Under the pieces are notes generated by a model. That model worked only from the letters and a program-made list of their open reading frames with translations. It was not told where the DNA came from and searched no databases. This document shows positions 14,599-22,885 of a DNA stretch of 64,000 nt, piece by piece. Positions within the stretch are counted from its first letter, which is position 1; the number at the start of each line of letters is the position of its first letter. Source of the DNA: Bog-257 sp963846715 (GTDB lineage Bacteria; Acidobacteriota; Terriglobia; Terriglobales; Acidobacteriaceae); contig CAWJXA010000008.1 of NCBI GenBank assembly GCA_963846715.1, positions 620,001 to 684,000 of the forward strand, read 5' to 3'. The translations under genes and the position numbers were made by a program.

Positions 14599-17430
14599 AT
14601 GCCTCACGATCTTCCCAAGGCCTACGACCCGGGCGCCATCGAACCGCGCTGGGCCGAATACTGGGTCCACGAAAAGCTGTTCCACGTCGAAACCCCTAGC
14701 GACCCCTCCCAACTCACCTTTACGGTGACGCTGCCGCCGCCGAACGTCACCGGTAACCTCCACATGGGACACATGCTGGAGCACACCGAGATTGACATCA
14801 TCGTGCGCTGGAAGCGCATGCAGGGGCTGCGTACGCTTTGGCTGCCCGGCACCGACCATGCCGGCATCGCCACTCAGTTGATGGTGGAGCGCCAGCTCGC
14901 CGCCGAAGGCAAGAACCGCCGCGATATGGGCCGCGAGGCCTTCATCGCGCGCGTTTGGGACTGGAAGCAGCACTATGGCGGCGTCATTCTGCAACAGATG
15001 AAGCGCCTCGGCGCTTCCGTGGACTGGTCACGCGAGTACTTCACCATGGACGAGCGCATGTCGCGCGCCGTCCGTGAGGCCTTTGTTCGCCTGTACGAAG
15101 AAGGACTGATCTACCGCGGCAAGTACATCGTGAACTGGTGTCCGCGTTGCGTTACGGCGGTCTCCGACCTCGAAGTTGTGCACGAGGACACGCAGGGCAA
15201 GATTTACGAAATCCGCTATCCGGTGGTCGGGTCCCAATCCAAGGATGGGTACATCGTGGTCGCGACCACTCGTCCTGAAACCATGTTGGGTGACACCGCC
15301 GTCGCGGTGAACTCGGGCGATGAGCGCTACCGGCATCTTCATGGCAAAAAAGTTTTGCTGCCGCTGATGAATCGTGAGATCCCCATCATCACCGACGACA
15401 TCCTCGCCAATCCCGAGTTTGGCACCGGCGCGGTGAAGGTCACGCCATCGCACGATCCCAACGATTTCGAGGCTGGCCTGCGCAACAACCTGCCGCAGAT
15501 TGACGTGATGAACGAAGTCGCGCAGATGAACGACAACGCCGGACCTTACAAGGGGCTCGACCGTTTTGAAGCGCGGCAGAAGGTGCTGGAAGATCTTGAG
15601 CGCGGCGGCTTCCTGGTCGGCACGAAAGACTACGTTGTCCCATTGGGCAAGTGTGATCGCTGCAAGACCATCGTCGAGCCGCGGCTTTCGACGCAGTGGT
15701 TCGTGAAGATTCAGCCTCTGGCCGATCGCGCCATCGAGGTAATCGAAAACGGCGACGTCAAGTTCGTGCCGGAGAATTACACCAAGACCTATTTCGAGTG
15801 GATGCGCAATATTCACGACTGGTGCATCTCGCGCCAGCTGTGGTGGGGACATCGCATCCCGGCATGGCATTGCAAGTGCGGCGAGATCATCGTTGCGCGC
15901 GAGGCGCCGTCGAAGTGCACCAAGTGCGGAGGCGCCAAGCTCGAGCAGGACAGCGACGTGCTTGACACCTGGTTCTCTTCGGGGCTGCTGCCGTGCTCGG
16001 CGCTGGGTTGGCCTGACAGCACGCCAGATCTCGACGCCTTCTATCCGACGACGCTGCTCATCACCGGCTTCGACATCCTCTTCTTCTGGGTGGCACGCAT
16101 GATCATGCTGAACTGCCACTTCATGCGCGGACACAAACACGGCGACGTGCCTTTCCACAACGTCTACATTCATGCGCTGGTGCGCGACGCGGAGCGCCAG
16201 AAGATGTCGAAGACCAAGGGTAACGTGATGGATCCCATCGAGATCATCGAGCAGTACGGCACCGACGCCGTCCGTTTCACACTGGCTTCGATGGCAGCCC
16301 CGGGCACCGACATCGCATTTTCCGAGAGCCGCACCGAGAGCTATCGCGCTTTTGCCAACAAGATTTGGAACGCCGCGCGTTTCTTGTTCATGAACGTTGA
16401 CCGGGCGCAGGAAGCTGGGTTGTGGTCGCTGTCCGACTTCAAGTCGCCACAGAATCCAGGGGTGGACGAGGGTGGCCCATCCTTCCGCGAAGCGGAGGGT
16501 GGGAGAAAGGGAATCGATGCTGCGGGTGCCCCACCCTTCTCGCCCGATTTTGGGCGAGAGGGTGGGATCCGAGGTGTCCCGAACTTCAAGGCGGAGACTC
16601 TCGAAGACCGCTGGCTGCTCTCGCGCTTCAACCGTGTTGCCCAGCAGATGCACGAGGCGTTGGAGACTTACCGCTTTCATGAAGCGGCCCACGTCGTCTA
16701 TCACTTCTTCTGGGGCGAGTTCTGTGACTGGTATCTGGAGCTGATCAAGCAACGTCTGGCCGCCGCTGACCGCGGATCGGCGCGCGTTGCCTACACCAAC
16801 CTCATCAGCATCTTTGAAGGCGCGCTGCGCATGTTGTCGCCCTTCATGCCCTTCATCACGGAAGAAATCTGGCACGCGGTGTACGATGGCAAGCCGCCGG
16901 TGAAGTCGATCGCGCTGGCCGCCTATCCGCAAGCCGATCCGGCACAAGTAGACGCGACCGCCGAAACCGAAATGGCGATCGTGCAGGACCTGATTGTCAG
17001 TGTGCGCAAAATCCGCGCCGACTTGAAGATTGAACCCAAACTAAAGCTGAACATAGAAATTTTCGCGACCGATGACATCCGCTCGTTGATCGAGCGGAAT
17101 CGCAGCGCAGTGGAACGGCTGGCTAACGTCGACGCGATAAATTTCACAGACGCATCGGTGGCCAAGGCTGCCGGAGCCGTCAGTACGGCTCGCTTCGATG
17201 TTCGCGTGCTCTACGAGCGCAAGATCGATACCGCTGCTGAACGCGACCGCCTCAATAAAGATTTGACCAGGCTGACCCAGGAGTTGACGCGTGCGACGGC
17301 ACAGTTGAACAATGAGGCCTTTCTCGCCAAGGCCCCGGCACACGTGGTCGATGGTCTGAAGAAGCGCAAGGCCGAAGTGGAGATGCTGGTACAGAAAGCG
17401 AACGACTCGTTGGGAGAATTAGGCGCCTAG
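14599..17430 (+). CDS. valS: Valyl-tRNA synthetase with an in-frame palindromic insert
   Basis: Charges tRNA-Val. 943 residues with the class I HIGH-type motif GNLHMGHMLEH, editing domain (ATTRPETMLGD), KMSKS motif QKMSKTKGNV, anticodon-binding domain and a C-terminal coiled-coil arm (ERDRLNKDLTRLTQEL..). The start ATG at 14599 leads directly into the conserved LPKAYDPGAIEPRW region. Unusual: between ARFLFMNVDR and ETLEDRWLLSRFN there are roughly 55 Gly/Pro-rich residues encoded by two near-palindromes (16476-16503 and 16530-16566) that resemble the intergenic repeats of this genome. The frame is kept. The enzyme should otherwise be functional; the insert lies at the junction of catalytic and anticodon domains. 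Confidence 0.95.
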   Translation: MPHDLPKAYDPGAIEPRWAEYWVHEKLFHVETPSDPSQLTFTVTLPPPNVTGNLHMGHMLEHTEIDIIVRWKRMQGLRTLWLPGTDHAGIATQLMVERQLAAEGKNRRDMGREAFIARVWDWKQHYGGVILQQMKRLGASVDWSREYFTMDERMSRAVREAFVRLYEEGLIYRGKYIVNWCPRCVTAVSDLEVVHEDTQGKIYEIRYPVVGSQSKDGYIVVATTRPETMLGDTAVAVNSGDERYRHLHGKKVLLPLMNREIPIITDDILANPEFGTGAVKVTPSHDPNDFEAGLRNNLPQIDVMNEVAQMNDNAGPYKGLDRFEARQKVLEDLERGGFLVGTKDYVVPLGKCDRCKTIVEPRLSTQWFVKIQPLADRAIEVIENGDVKFVPENYTKTYFEWMRNIHDWCISRQLWWGHRIPAWHCKCGEIIVAREAPSKCTKCGGAKLEQDSDVLDTWFSSGLLPCSALGWPDSTPDLDAFYPTTLLITGFDILFFWVARMIMLNCHFMRGHKHGDVPFHNVYIHALVRDAERQKMSKTKGNVMDPIEIIEQYGTDAVRFTLASMAAPGTDIAFSESRTESYRAFANKIWNAARFLFMNVDRAQEAGLWSLSDFKSPQNPGVDEGGPSFREAEGGRKGIDAAGAPPFSPDFGREGGIRGVPNFKAETLEDRWLLSRFNRVAQQMHEALETYRFHEAAHVVYHFFWGEFCDWYLELIKQRLAAADRGSARVAYTNLISIFEGALRMLSPFMPFITEEIWHAVYDGKPPVKSIALAAYPQADPAQVDATAETEMAIVQDLIVSVRKIRADLKIEPKLKLNIEIFATDDIRSLIERNRSAVERLANVDAINFTDASVAKAAGAVSTARFDVRVLYERKIDTAAERDRLNKDLTRLTQELTRATAQLNNEAFLAKAPAHVVDGLKKRKAEVEMLVQKANDSLGELGA
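16471..16570. repeat. Palindromic repeat pair inside valS
   Basis: CCCATCCTTCCGC-gaa-GCGGAGGGTGGG at 16476-16503 and CCCACCCTTCTCGCCC-gatttt-GGGCGAGAGGGTGGG at 16530-16566. A related start (GGTGGCCCATCCTTGCGC...) occurs in intergenic DNA at 21241. Codons through the insert read Gly/Pro/Glu-rich and keep the frame. Confidence 0.75.
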
Positions 17431-17451
17431 ACCTCACGTTTTTGAAGGGGC

Positions 17452-17537
17452 ACGGCTTCAGAGGTTGCTGAAAAACTGGACTAGCGCATGGTTTGTGTCA
17501 GGGCACGACTTTTTCAGCGGCCTCTTCAGCCGTGCCG
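17452..17537. repeat. Short family 2 element with inverted ends
   Basis: GGCACGGCTTCAGAGGTTGCTGAAAAACT at the left and GACTTTTTCAGCGGCCTCTTCAGCCGTGCC at the right, only about 25 bp apart, with TTTGTGTCAGGGCACGAC between. It could fold as one long hairpin just after valS and act as its terminator (inferred). Confidence 0.7.
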
Positions 17538-17570
17538 ATACGATGGTGAAGAGGTTGGGCTTTAAGAGTA

Positions 17571-17790
17571 TGTGTGAATCCTCAGCTTCGTTTGCGCTTG
17601 GGAATTAGAAGGCGCGGAAATCGAGCCCCGTAGGGGCGGAAGTGAGGTTAGCCCAGGACGGAGCGAAGCGGAGTCCTGGGTAGCGTGAGAAATGAGAGTG
17701 AGTCCCGTAGGGACGGCACGGTCCTCACACAGACTCGTAAGCCCGGGGTAAGGTGCGAAACGTTGACGAGTCCTTTTAGGGACGGCACAG
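17571..17790 (+). repeat. Multi-hairpin interspersed repeat, family 1, copy plus partial second copy
   Basis: A full copy runs to about 17740 (tgtgaatcctcagcttcg, CCCCGTAGGGGCGG, tagCCCAGGACggagcgaagcggaGTCCTGGGtag, agtcCCGTAGGGACGGcac). A second tail fragment (gagtccttttagggacggcac) follows at about 17770-17790. It fills the gap between valS and nadC. Confidence 0.78.
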
Positions 17791-17833
17791 GTCCCTCATG
17801 TCTTGGGCGCCGTGCAGCTCGGAGAGATCAATC

Positions 17834-18712
17834 GTGGATTGGATAAGCCGGCGGATCACCGCCATCCTGGAAAACGCGTTGCTGGAAGATCGCGCCACGC
17901 GCGACGCCACCACCTACGCATGCATCGATCCCAACCAGCGCGCCTCGGCCACCATTGTCGCCAAGCAGGATTGCGTACTGTCGGGCTTGGGCTGCATCCG
18001 TCGTATTCTCGAGGCCTTCGCCCGTCTGGATGGCACGGTCACCTCCCATCCCGAGGTCACCAGCCACACTGAAATCTTTGACGGCGTACGCTTGCGCAAA
18101 GGGCAATCGGTTGCCGTCGTCGTTCACAACGCGCGAGTGGTGTTGTCCTGCGAGCGCGTGATCTTGAACATCATGCAGCGCATGAGCGGCATCGCTACCC
18201 TGACGCGCCGTTACGTGGACGCTGTCGCCGGTACGGGTACCGTAATCCTCGACACCCGCAAAACTGCGCCCGGTCTGCGTGTGCTGGACAAGTATGCGGT
18301 CAGTTGCGGCGGTGGCATCAACCATCGTCTCGACCTCAGCGACGGTGTGCTCATCAAGAATAACCACATTGCCCTTGCCGGCAGCGCCGTAGCTGCGCTG
18401 CAGCGCGCACTGCACAATCGGCGTGGCTCCCAAAAAGTTGAAATCGAGGTGCGCTCGCTGCAGGAGCTCGAGGCAGTTTTAGAGCACGGCGCGGAAGCCG
18501 TCTTGCTCGACAACATGTCGCCCGACCTCGTTCGGCAGGCGGTAGAGCGTGTCCGCCAGCTTGATCGTGATGTGCCAATGGAAGCCTCGGGCGGGATCAC
18601 TCTGGAAAACGTGCGCACCTACGCCGACACCGGAGTGAACTTCATCTCGGTGGGCGCCTTGACCCATTCCGTGCAGGCAGTGGATCTCAGCATGAGAATC
18701 GCGCCGGCGTAA
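17834..18712 (+). CDS. nadC: Nicotinate-nucleotide pyrophosphorylase (quinolinate phosphoribosyltransferase)
   Basis: Converts quinolinate and PRPP to nicotinate mononucleotide in de novo NAD synthesis. About 292 residues, standard length. Motifs: LLEDRATRDATT, LDTRKTAPGLR, KYAVSCGGGINHR, LIKNNHIALAG and EASGGITLENV. I chose the GTG at 17834 because GGAGAG lies 7 nt upstream and the family starts near this point; the frame is open from 17798. nadA and nadB are not in the window, so it is not in a nad operon here. Confidence 0.94.
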   Translation: MDWISRRITAILENALLEDRATRDATTYACIDPNQRASATIVAKQDCVLSGLGCIRRILEAFARLDGTVTSHPEVTSHTEIFDGVRLRKGQSVAVVVHNARVVLSCERVILNIMQRMSGIATLTRRYVDAVAGTGTVILDTRKTAPGLRVLDKYAVSCGGGINHRLDLSDGVLIKNNHIALAGSAVAALQRALHNRRGSQKVEIEVRSLQELEAVLEHGAEAVLLDNMSPDLVRQAVERVRQLDRDVPMEASGGITLENVRTYADTGVNFISVGALTHSVQAVDLSMRIAPA

Positions 18713-18832
18713 AGCCTTCAGCTGTCAGCTAGAGCGGGGCCTGTCCCGGATTTCCCGAATCGGCATTTAAAGTGGTCGCCAGCCTCGGCATTTTTGAGGC
18801 GTTCGAGCTTCGGCAGCTTACAATTCTTCGGT

Positions 18833-19240
18833 ATGCGCAAAACTACGGCGTGGGTTCTCTTTCTCGCTCTTCTCGTAGCTTACTCGAACTTCACCGAAGC
18901 GCAAACCAACACCACGCTCAGCCGGCAGGCAACGAAGATCAAGCACACGGTCACAAAGCTCGGCGTAGGAGCCTCTGTCATTGTAATGCGGAAATCCGGG
19001 CCGAACGTGAAGGGGACAATTCAGGCGGTTGAGGACAGCACATTCACGGTTACCGATACGGCACAGAATCAACCCGTAACCCTGGCATACGAGGATGTAA
19101 AACAACTCGACACGTACGGAACAATTGTCGCGACAGGTGCGAAAACTCCCAACCCGCATAAAAGCCTGATAATAGGCGCTTGTGTGCTCGGTGGACTGAT
19201 CGCCTTTCTTGTTGTCGCGCTCTCGAATAAGAAGTTCTAA
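18833..19240 (+). CDS. Small secreted/membrane-anchored protein, unknown
   Basis: About 135 residues. A signal peptide (MRKTTAWVLFLALLVAYSNFTEAQ) is followed by a small beta-rich domain (SVIVMRKSGPNVKGTIQAVED, FTVTD, VKQLDTYG) like an LSm/SH3-type barrel. A C-terminal membrane helix precedes SNKKF. I do not recognise a named family. The ATG at 18833 is chosen because it starts the signal peptide. It stands between nadC and birA. Confidence 0.65.
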   Translation: MRKTTAWVLFLALLVAYSNFTEAQTNTTLSRQATKIKHTVTKLGVGASVIVMRKSGPNVKGTIQAVEDSTFTVTDTAQNQPVTLAYEDVKQLDTYGTIVATGAKTPNPHKSLIIGACVLGGLIAFLVVALSNKKF

Positions 19241-19385
19241 CGCCACTTAACGAAACATCGCCATCTCACAAGCAATCCTACCCAATCTCTCCGCGTTCCC
19301 GCATAATCGTCCTATCGCACGCTCTACGCCAACCCGCTTCGACGCTCCGCCCGACGGTTCCACTGACGCTCGCCTCGCGCGCATC

Positions 19386-20348
19386 GTGCGCCTGTTGAGC
19401 GACAACGCCACCGTGGTCATCAGCGGCACGCGCATCGCCGAGGAGCTCGGCACTAGCCGCTCTGAGGTATGGCGCGGGGTGCAGCATCTGCGTGAGTTAG
19501 GCCTCGAGATCAAGGGCCATCCCGCAACGGGGTATCAAATGGAGACTGTTCCCGATCTTTTGCTCCCTGACATCCTCAGTCCCCTGATCAGGGGGACCAT
19601 CTTCGCGCAGCGTATTCACCATTACTTCAGCATCGGCTCAACCAATGTGGCCGCAATGAAAGCGGGAAGCGATGGCGAGCCCGAGGGCGCCGTCTTTCTG
19701 GCTGAGGAGCAGACCGGTGGACGCGGTCGTGCCGGCCACTCGTGGGAGTCGGCGCAGTCGCTCGGCGTTTACTGTTCGGTGGTGCTGCGGCCGGAGCTGT
19801 CGCCCGCCGATGCCTTGCTGCTCTCGCTGATCGCCGGCATCGCGGTGGCCCAAGCCGTGGAACAGGTCACCGGCCTGCATCCCGATCTTCGTTGGCCCAA
19901 CGATGTCATGCTCGGCGAGCGCAAATTCTGCGGCATCCTAACCGAGATGAACTCCGAGCCCACACGCGTCCGCTATGTAGTCGTCGGCATCGGGATTAAC
20001 GTCAACCATTCGTCCTTCGCGGGCGAACTCGAACCGATTGCGACTTCGCTGCGCATGGAGAGCGGCCACACCTGGTCGCGCGTCGAGCTGGCGGCCGCTC
20101 TGCTAAAATCCCTCGACAGCAAATACCGCGAGCTGACAGAAGCCGGCCCGGCTGCGCGCTCCTCCATCCTGCGAACGTTCGAGGAGCGTTCGTCCTATGC
20201 CCACTCGCGCTATGTGAGCGTCGAGGGGCCGGGCGGTTATGAGGGCGTTACCGAAGGGCTCGACGAGCGGGGCTTTTTGCTCGTGCGCACACAGTCAGGG
20301 CTGCGCACCGTGCTTTCCGGAGACGTCCGCGCTATCGGCAGGAAATGA
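19386..20348 (+). CDS. birA: Bifunctional biotin-[acetyl-CoA-carboxylase] ligase / repressor BirA
   Basis: Attaches biotin to carboxylase carrier proteins. An N-terminal winged HTH (VISGTRIAEELGTSRSEVWRGVQ) suggests that it also represses biotin genes. The ligase domain shows EEQTGGRGRAGHSWES (biotin-AMP loop), LRWPNDVML and KFCGILTEM. A C-terminal SH3-like domain ends the protein. Start GTG at 19386 is the first usable codon; the frame stays open upstream into ...DARLARIVRLLSD, so the true start could be a little earlier. It is followed after 3 nt by coaX, a common pairing. Confidence 0.93.
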   Translation: MRLLSDNATVVISGTRIAEELGTSRSEVWRGVQHLRELGLEIKGHPATGYQMETVPDLLLPDILSPLIRGTIFAQRIHHYFSIGSTNVAAMKAGSDGEPEGAVFLAEEQTGGRGRAGHSWESAQSLGVYCSVVLRPELSPADALLLSLIAGIAVAQAVEQVTGLHPDLRWPNDVMLGERKFCGILTEMNSEPTRVRYVVVGIGINVNHSSFAGELEPIATSLRMESGHTWSRVELAAALLKSLDSKYRELTEAGPAARSSILRTFEERSSYAHSRYVSVEGPGGYEGVTEGLDERGFLLVRTQSGLRTVLSGDVRAIGRK

Positions 20349-20351
20349 ATC

Positions 20352-21230
20352 ATGCTCCTAGTCATTGACGTAGGCAACACCAATACCGTGCTGGGCGTCT
20401 TCGAAGCCGCGCCCGTTAAAGGGAAGGCCGCTCGCCTGCTCGCGCACTGGCGCGTTTCCACTGCGAAGACGCAGATGGTGGACGAGTACGGCGTCCTTTT
20501 CCGCAACTTGTTTGCCATGCACGGGCTTGAAGTCAGCTCAGTGCAGGGCATCGTTATCTCATCGGTTGTGCCTCCGCTCGATTCCACTTTGCGCGAGGTT
20601 TGCGAGCGCTACTTCCATTCGCGTCCGCTATTCATCGAACCCGGTGTCAAGACTGGCATGCCGGTGCACTACGACAATCCGGCCGAAGTCGGCGCCGATC
20701 GCATCGTCAACAGCGTGGCCGCGTTCGAGAAGTATGGCGGACCGTGCATCGTGGTCGACTTTGGGACTGCGACAACCTTCGACGTGGTCTCGGGCAAAGG
20801 CGAGTACATGGGAGGGGTGATCACGCCGGGGATTGGCATCTCGGCTGACGCGCTCTTCGAACGCACTGCGCGCCTGCCTCGTGTCGATATCCGCAAGCCT
20901 CCGCGTGTGCTTGCCACCAACACCGTCAACAGCCTGCAATCCGGCCTTTACTACGGATATCTCGGCCTCATCGATGGAATTCTGGAGCGGCTCATCGCCG
21001 AGTTGGGCGAGAACGTTACCGTGGTTGCAACCGGTGGCCTGGGGCCTCTGATGGGCGGAGGTTCCAAGTACATTCGCGAGGTTGACGATCTGCTTACCCT
21101 CGAAGGACTCCGAATTATCTACGAGCGTAATCAAGCGCATGCGCGCCGCCGCAATGGCCCGGAAACCCCAGCGGCGACAGCGGGCAGCAAACCGAGCGAG
21201 CCGAGGTCGTCCATGCCCAAGCCCGATTGA
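20352..21230 (+). CDS. coaX: Type III pantothenate kinase
   Basis: Phosphorylates pantothenate, first step of CoA synthesis. 292 residues with the ASKHA phosphate loop DVGNTNTVLGVF, GADRIVN, VVDFGTATTFDVV and ATGGLGPLM. The start ATG at 20352 has AGGAAA upstream and lies 3 nt after birA, so they are co-transcribed. The last 30 residues are a low-complexity Pro/Ser/Arg tail not usual in the family. panB, which acts earlier in the same pathway, is at 62534. Confidence 0.95.
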   Translation: MLLVIDVGNTNTVLGVFEAAPVKGKAARLLAHWRVSTAKTQMVDEYGVLFRNLFAMHGLEVSSVQGIVISSVVPPLDSTLREVCERYFHSRPLFIEPGVKTGMPVHYDNPAEVGADRIVNSVAAFEKYGGPCIVVDFGTATTFDVVSGKGEYMGGVITPGIGISADALFERTARLPRVDIRKPPRVLATNTVNSLQSGLYYGYLGLIDGILERLIAELGENVTVVATGGLGPLMGGGSKYIREVDDLLTLEGLRIIYERNQAHARRRNGPETPAATAGSKPSEPRSSMPKPD

Positions 21231-21240
21231 GGCTACACTG

Positions 21241-21490
21241 GGGTGGCCCATCCTTGCGCTTGTTTTGCGAAAGAGTGGGAACAGGGCTTTCGAATTACTT
21301 CTGGTGGGAGCCACCGCATTTATGCGGTGGAAGGAGCGCTTTAGCGCTCCGGGGAGAAAGCTGGTTCGTGACCTTGCGCTTTAGCGCTGGTGGAAAACCC
21401 AGGGCTGAAGCCCATTTTGAAGTCAAGCGTTCTTCCGCTGGACTAAAGTCCAGCTTCCCCCTGCTGAAGCAGGGGCCTCCCTCCAGGGGC
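21241..21490 (+). repeat. Array of small palindromes (family 5)
   Basis: A string of hairpins: gccaCCGCATTTATGCGGtgg, AGGAGCGCTTTAGCGCTCC, GCGCTTTAGCGC, GGGCTGAAGCCC, CTGGACTAAAGTCCAG and CCCCCTGCTGAAGCAGGGG. The opening GGTGGCCCATCCTTGCGC resembles the valS insert. The first part recurs at 62014-62115. No gene is seen in this 319-bp gap. Confidence 0.75.
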
Positions 21491-21549
21491 GCTTTCCAAG
21501 TTTCCTTACACCCGTGCAAACGCGCCGTTGTGCAGGTTGTTCTGCCTCC

Positions 21550-22236
21550 ATGGAAACCTACTTCAATTACTTTACCGAGATCGAAGAACACTTCCAGCGC
21601 CGCCGCGGCACCCTACTGTTGCTTTCCCCGCTCGATTGGGCACTGATGGAGACCTGGAAGGACGCAGGCATTCCGCTCGAAGCCGTGCTGCGAGGCATCG
21701 ACGCCACCTTCGAAAAATGGGAGCGCCGTCCCACCCGCTTTCGCAAGGTCAATGGTCTTGCTTACTGCTCGCAGGAAGTGCTGGCATCGGTGGAAGAACT
21801 GAAAGAAGCCACCGTGGGTGCCGCCCCAAGTGAGCCTAAGGACTCGGGCCTGGACCATTCCGTCGTTGTGGAATACCTGAACCGCAATGCCGCGCAACTC
21901 GACCAGCTGCAATTGCCGGCAACCGCACACACTCTCGCTCAGGAGACAGCGTCGACGTTGCGCGCCCTGGCTTCCTCGCTATTGCAGGAGCGCTTGCTTT
22001 CCATGGAAGACCTGGAACGGCGATTGACGGTGGCGGAAGAAAAAATCTTTGCGGCCTTGCTGGCCGCGACGCCTGACCAAGCCTTGCTTGCTGTACGCAC
22101 CGAAGCTGATCGCGACCTGGCGCCCTATCGACGCAAAATGAGCTCCCCGCAAATCGAGCAGCTTCACAAACAGTACGTCCATAAGCGTGTCCTGGAGCAG
22201 TACCAGGTTCCACGATTAAGTTTGTTCTACATGTAA
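21550..22236 (+). CDS. Conserved-looking protein of unknown function
   Basis: 228 residues, soluble, largely alpha-helical by composition. It opens with METYFNYFTEIEEHFQRRRG and has aromatic-rich LLLSPLDWALMETW followed by long amphipathic helices (LERRLTVAEEKIFAALLAATP). No signal peptide or catalytic motif. The ATG at 21550 follows a repeat array and has little ribosome-site match. I do not recognise the family. Coding is supported by length, composition and a well-behaved frame. A DNA-binding or replication-associated role is conceivable from the N-terminal style, but I cannot support it. Confidence 0.7.
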   Translation: METYFNYFTEIEEHFQRRRGTLLLLSPLDWALMETWKDAGIPLEAVLRGIDATFEKWERRPTRFRKVNGLAYCSQEVLASVEELKEATVGAAPSEPKDSGLDHSVVVEYLNRNAAQLDQLQLPATAHTLAQETASTLRALASSLLQERLLSMEDLERRLTVAEEKIFAALLAATPDQALLAVRTEADRDLAPYRRKMSSPQIEQLHKQYVHKRVLEQYQVPRLSLFYM

Positions 22237-22246
22237 AGAGAGACGC

Positions 22247-22558
22247 TCAGTGCTTGATTGGTCGACGGGAGCCATGCCGGATGTGCAGCACGTAGACAAC
22301 GTCACCCTGGATAGTGAACAGGATCCGATATATGTGCGGCCGGCGCCCGTAGAGCAATTGATGCACGTCGAAGGGAAAAACCACGTTCTCTGGAGCCATA
22401 GAGCATCGTTCCGGAAACTCGCCTAGCGATGCGATCGCGTTCTCTAACTCCAGAAACCATCGGATACCGGCATCTCCGGCTTGTTGCGACGATAGCCACT
22501 CCAGTATCTCCCCTGCGTCCCGTTCAGCTTGCGCTGTCAATTCAACGCGGAATGTCAT
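22247..22558 (-). CDS. RelE/ParE-type toxin
   Basis: 103-residue toxin candidate. It starts MTFRVELTAQAERDAGEILEWL and ends with the RelE/ParE-like core YRILFTIQGDVVYVLHIRHGSR. Members cleave mRNA (RelE) or poison gyrase (ParE); the HIRHGSR ending is common in ParE-like plasmid-stabilisation proteins. The start at 22558 overlaps the end of the antitoxin gene by 17 nt, the usual antitoxin-first order. The gene appears intact. Confidence 0.82.
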   Translation of the reverse strand: MTFRVELTAQAERDAGEILEWLSSQQAGDAGIRWFLELENAIASLGEFPERCSMAPENVVFPFDVHQLLYGRRPHIYRILFTIQGDVVYVLHIRHGSRRPIKH

Positions 22559-22787
22559 GCTTCCGCCGCATCTTGGCAAGGACATCGCCCGCGGGAGTGG
22601 TGCGGCCGGCGTTCACATCCTCATAGCCTGCGCGGATTCCCTCCACAGCTTCGGCAAAGTCCTGGCGCTCCCATTCCAAATAGTTAGCCAGAGCCTCATC
22701 CAGGGCGACCGCCGGCTCCTGGCCATGCCGCTTGGCGTATTCTTCCAGTTGTGCCTTCCGTTCGGGTTTTAGGGGGATCATGTCCAT
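22542..22787 (-). CDS. Antitoxin of the RelE/ParE pair
   Basis: About 81 residues starting MDMIPLKPERKAQLEEYAKRHG, with a helical body (LDEALANYLEWERQDF) and a Pro/Arg-rich end (GRTTPAGDVLAKMRRKHDIPR). The layout resembles ParD/CopG-like antitoxins in which the C-terminal part binds the toxin. It precedes and overlaps the toxin gene. Start 22787 chosen as the first ATG with a plausible N terminus; a longer frame begins at 22835. The N terminus overlaps the open upstream frame of the divergent methyltransferase, not its likely start. Confidence 0.75.
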   Translation of the reverse strand: MDMIPLKPERKAQLEEYAKRHGQEPAVALDEALANYLEWERQDFAEAVEGIRAGYEDVNAGRTTPAGDVLAKMRRKHDIPR

Positions 22788-22885
22788 GGAGGTTTCTCTG
22801 CGTTTATCGTAAGGCCGGCAGAGTCGGCAGGTCAAAGCCGAACAAACTCACCTTTGAATTCACGCTGTTCATCGAGGGCGCTCTC

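Noticed and set aside
15028..16947. 639-codon open frame antisense to valS
   Set aside because: Shadow of the valS coding frame caused by high GC at third positions; no domain, no ribosome site.
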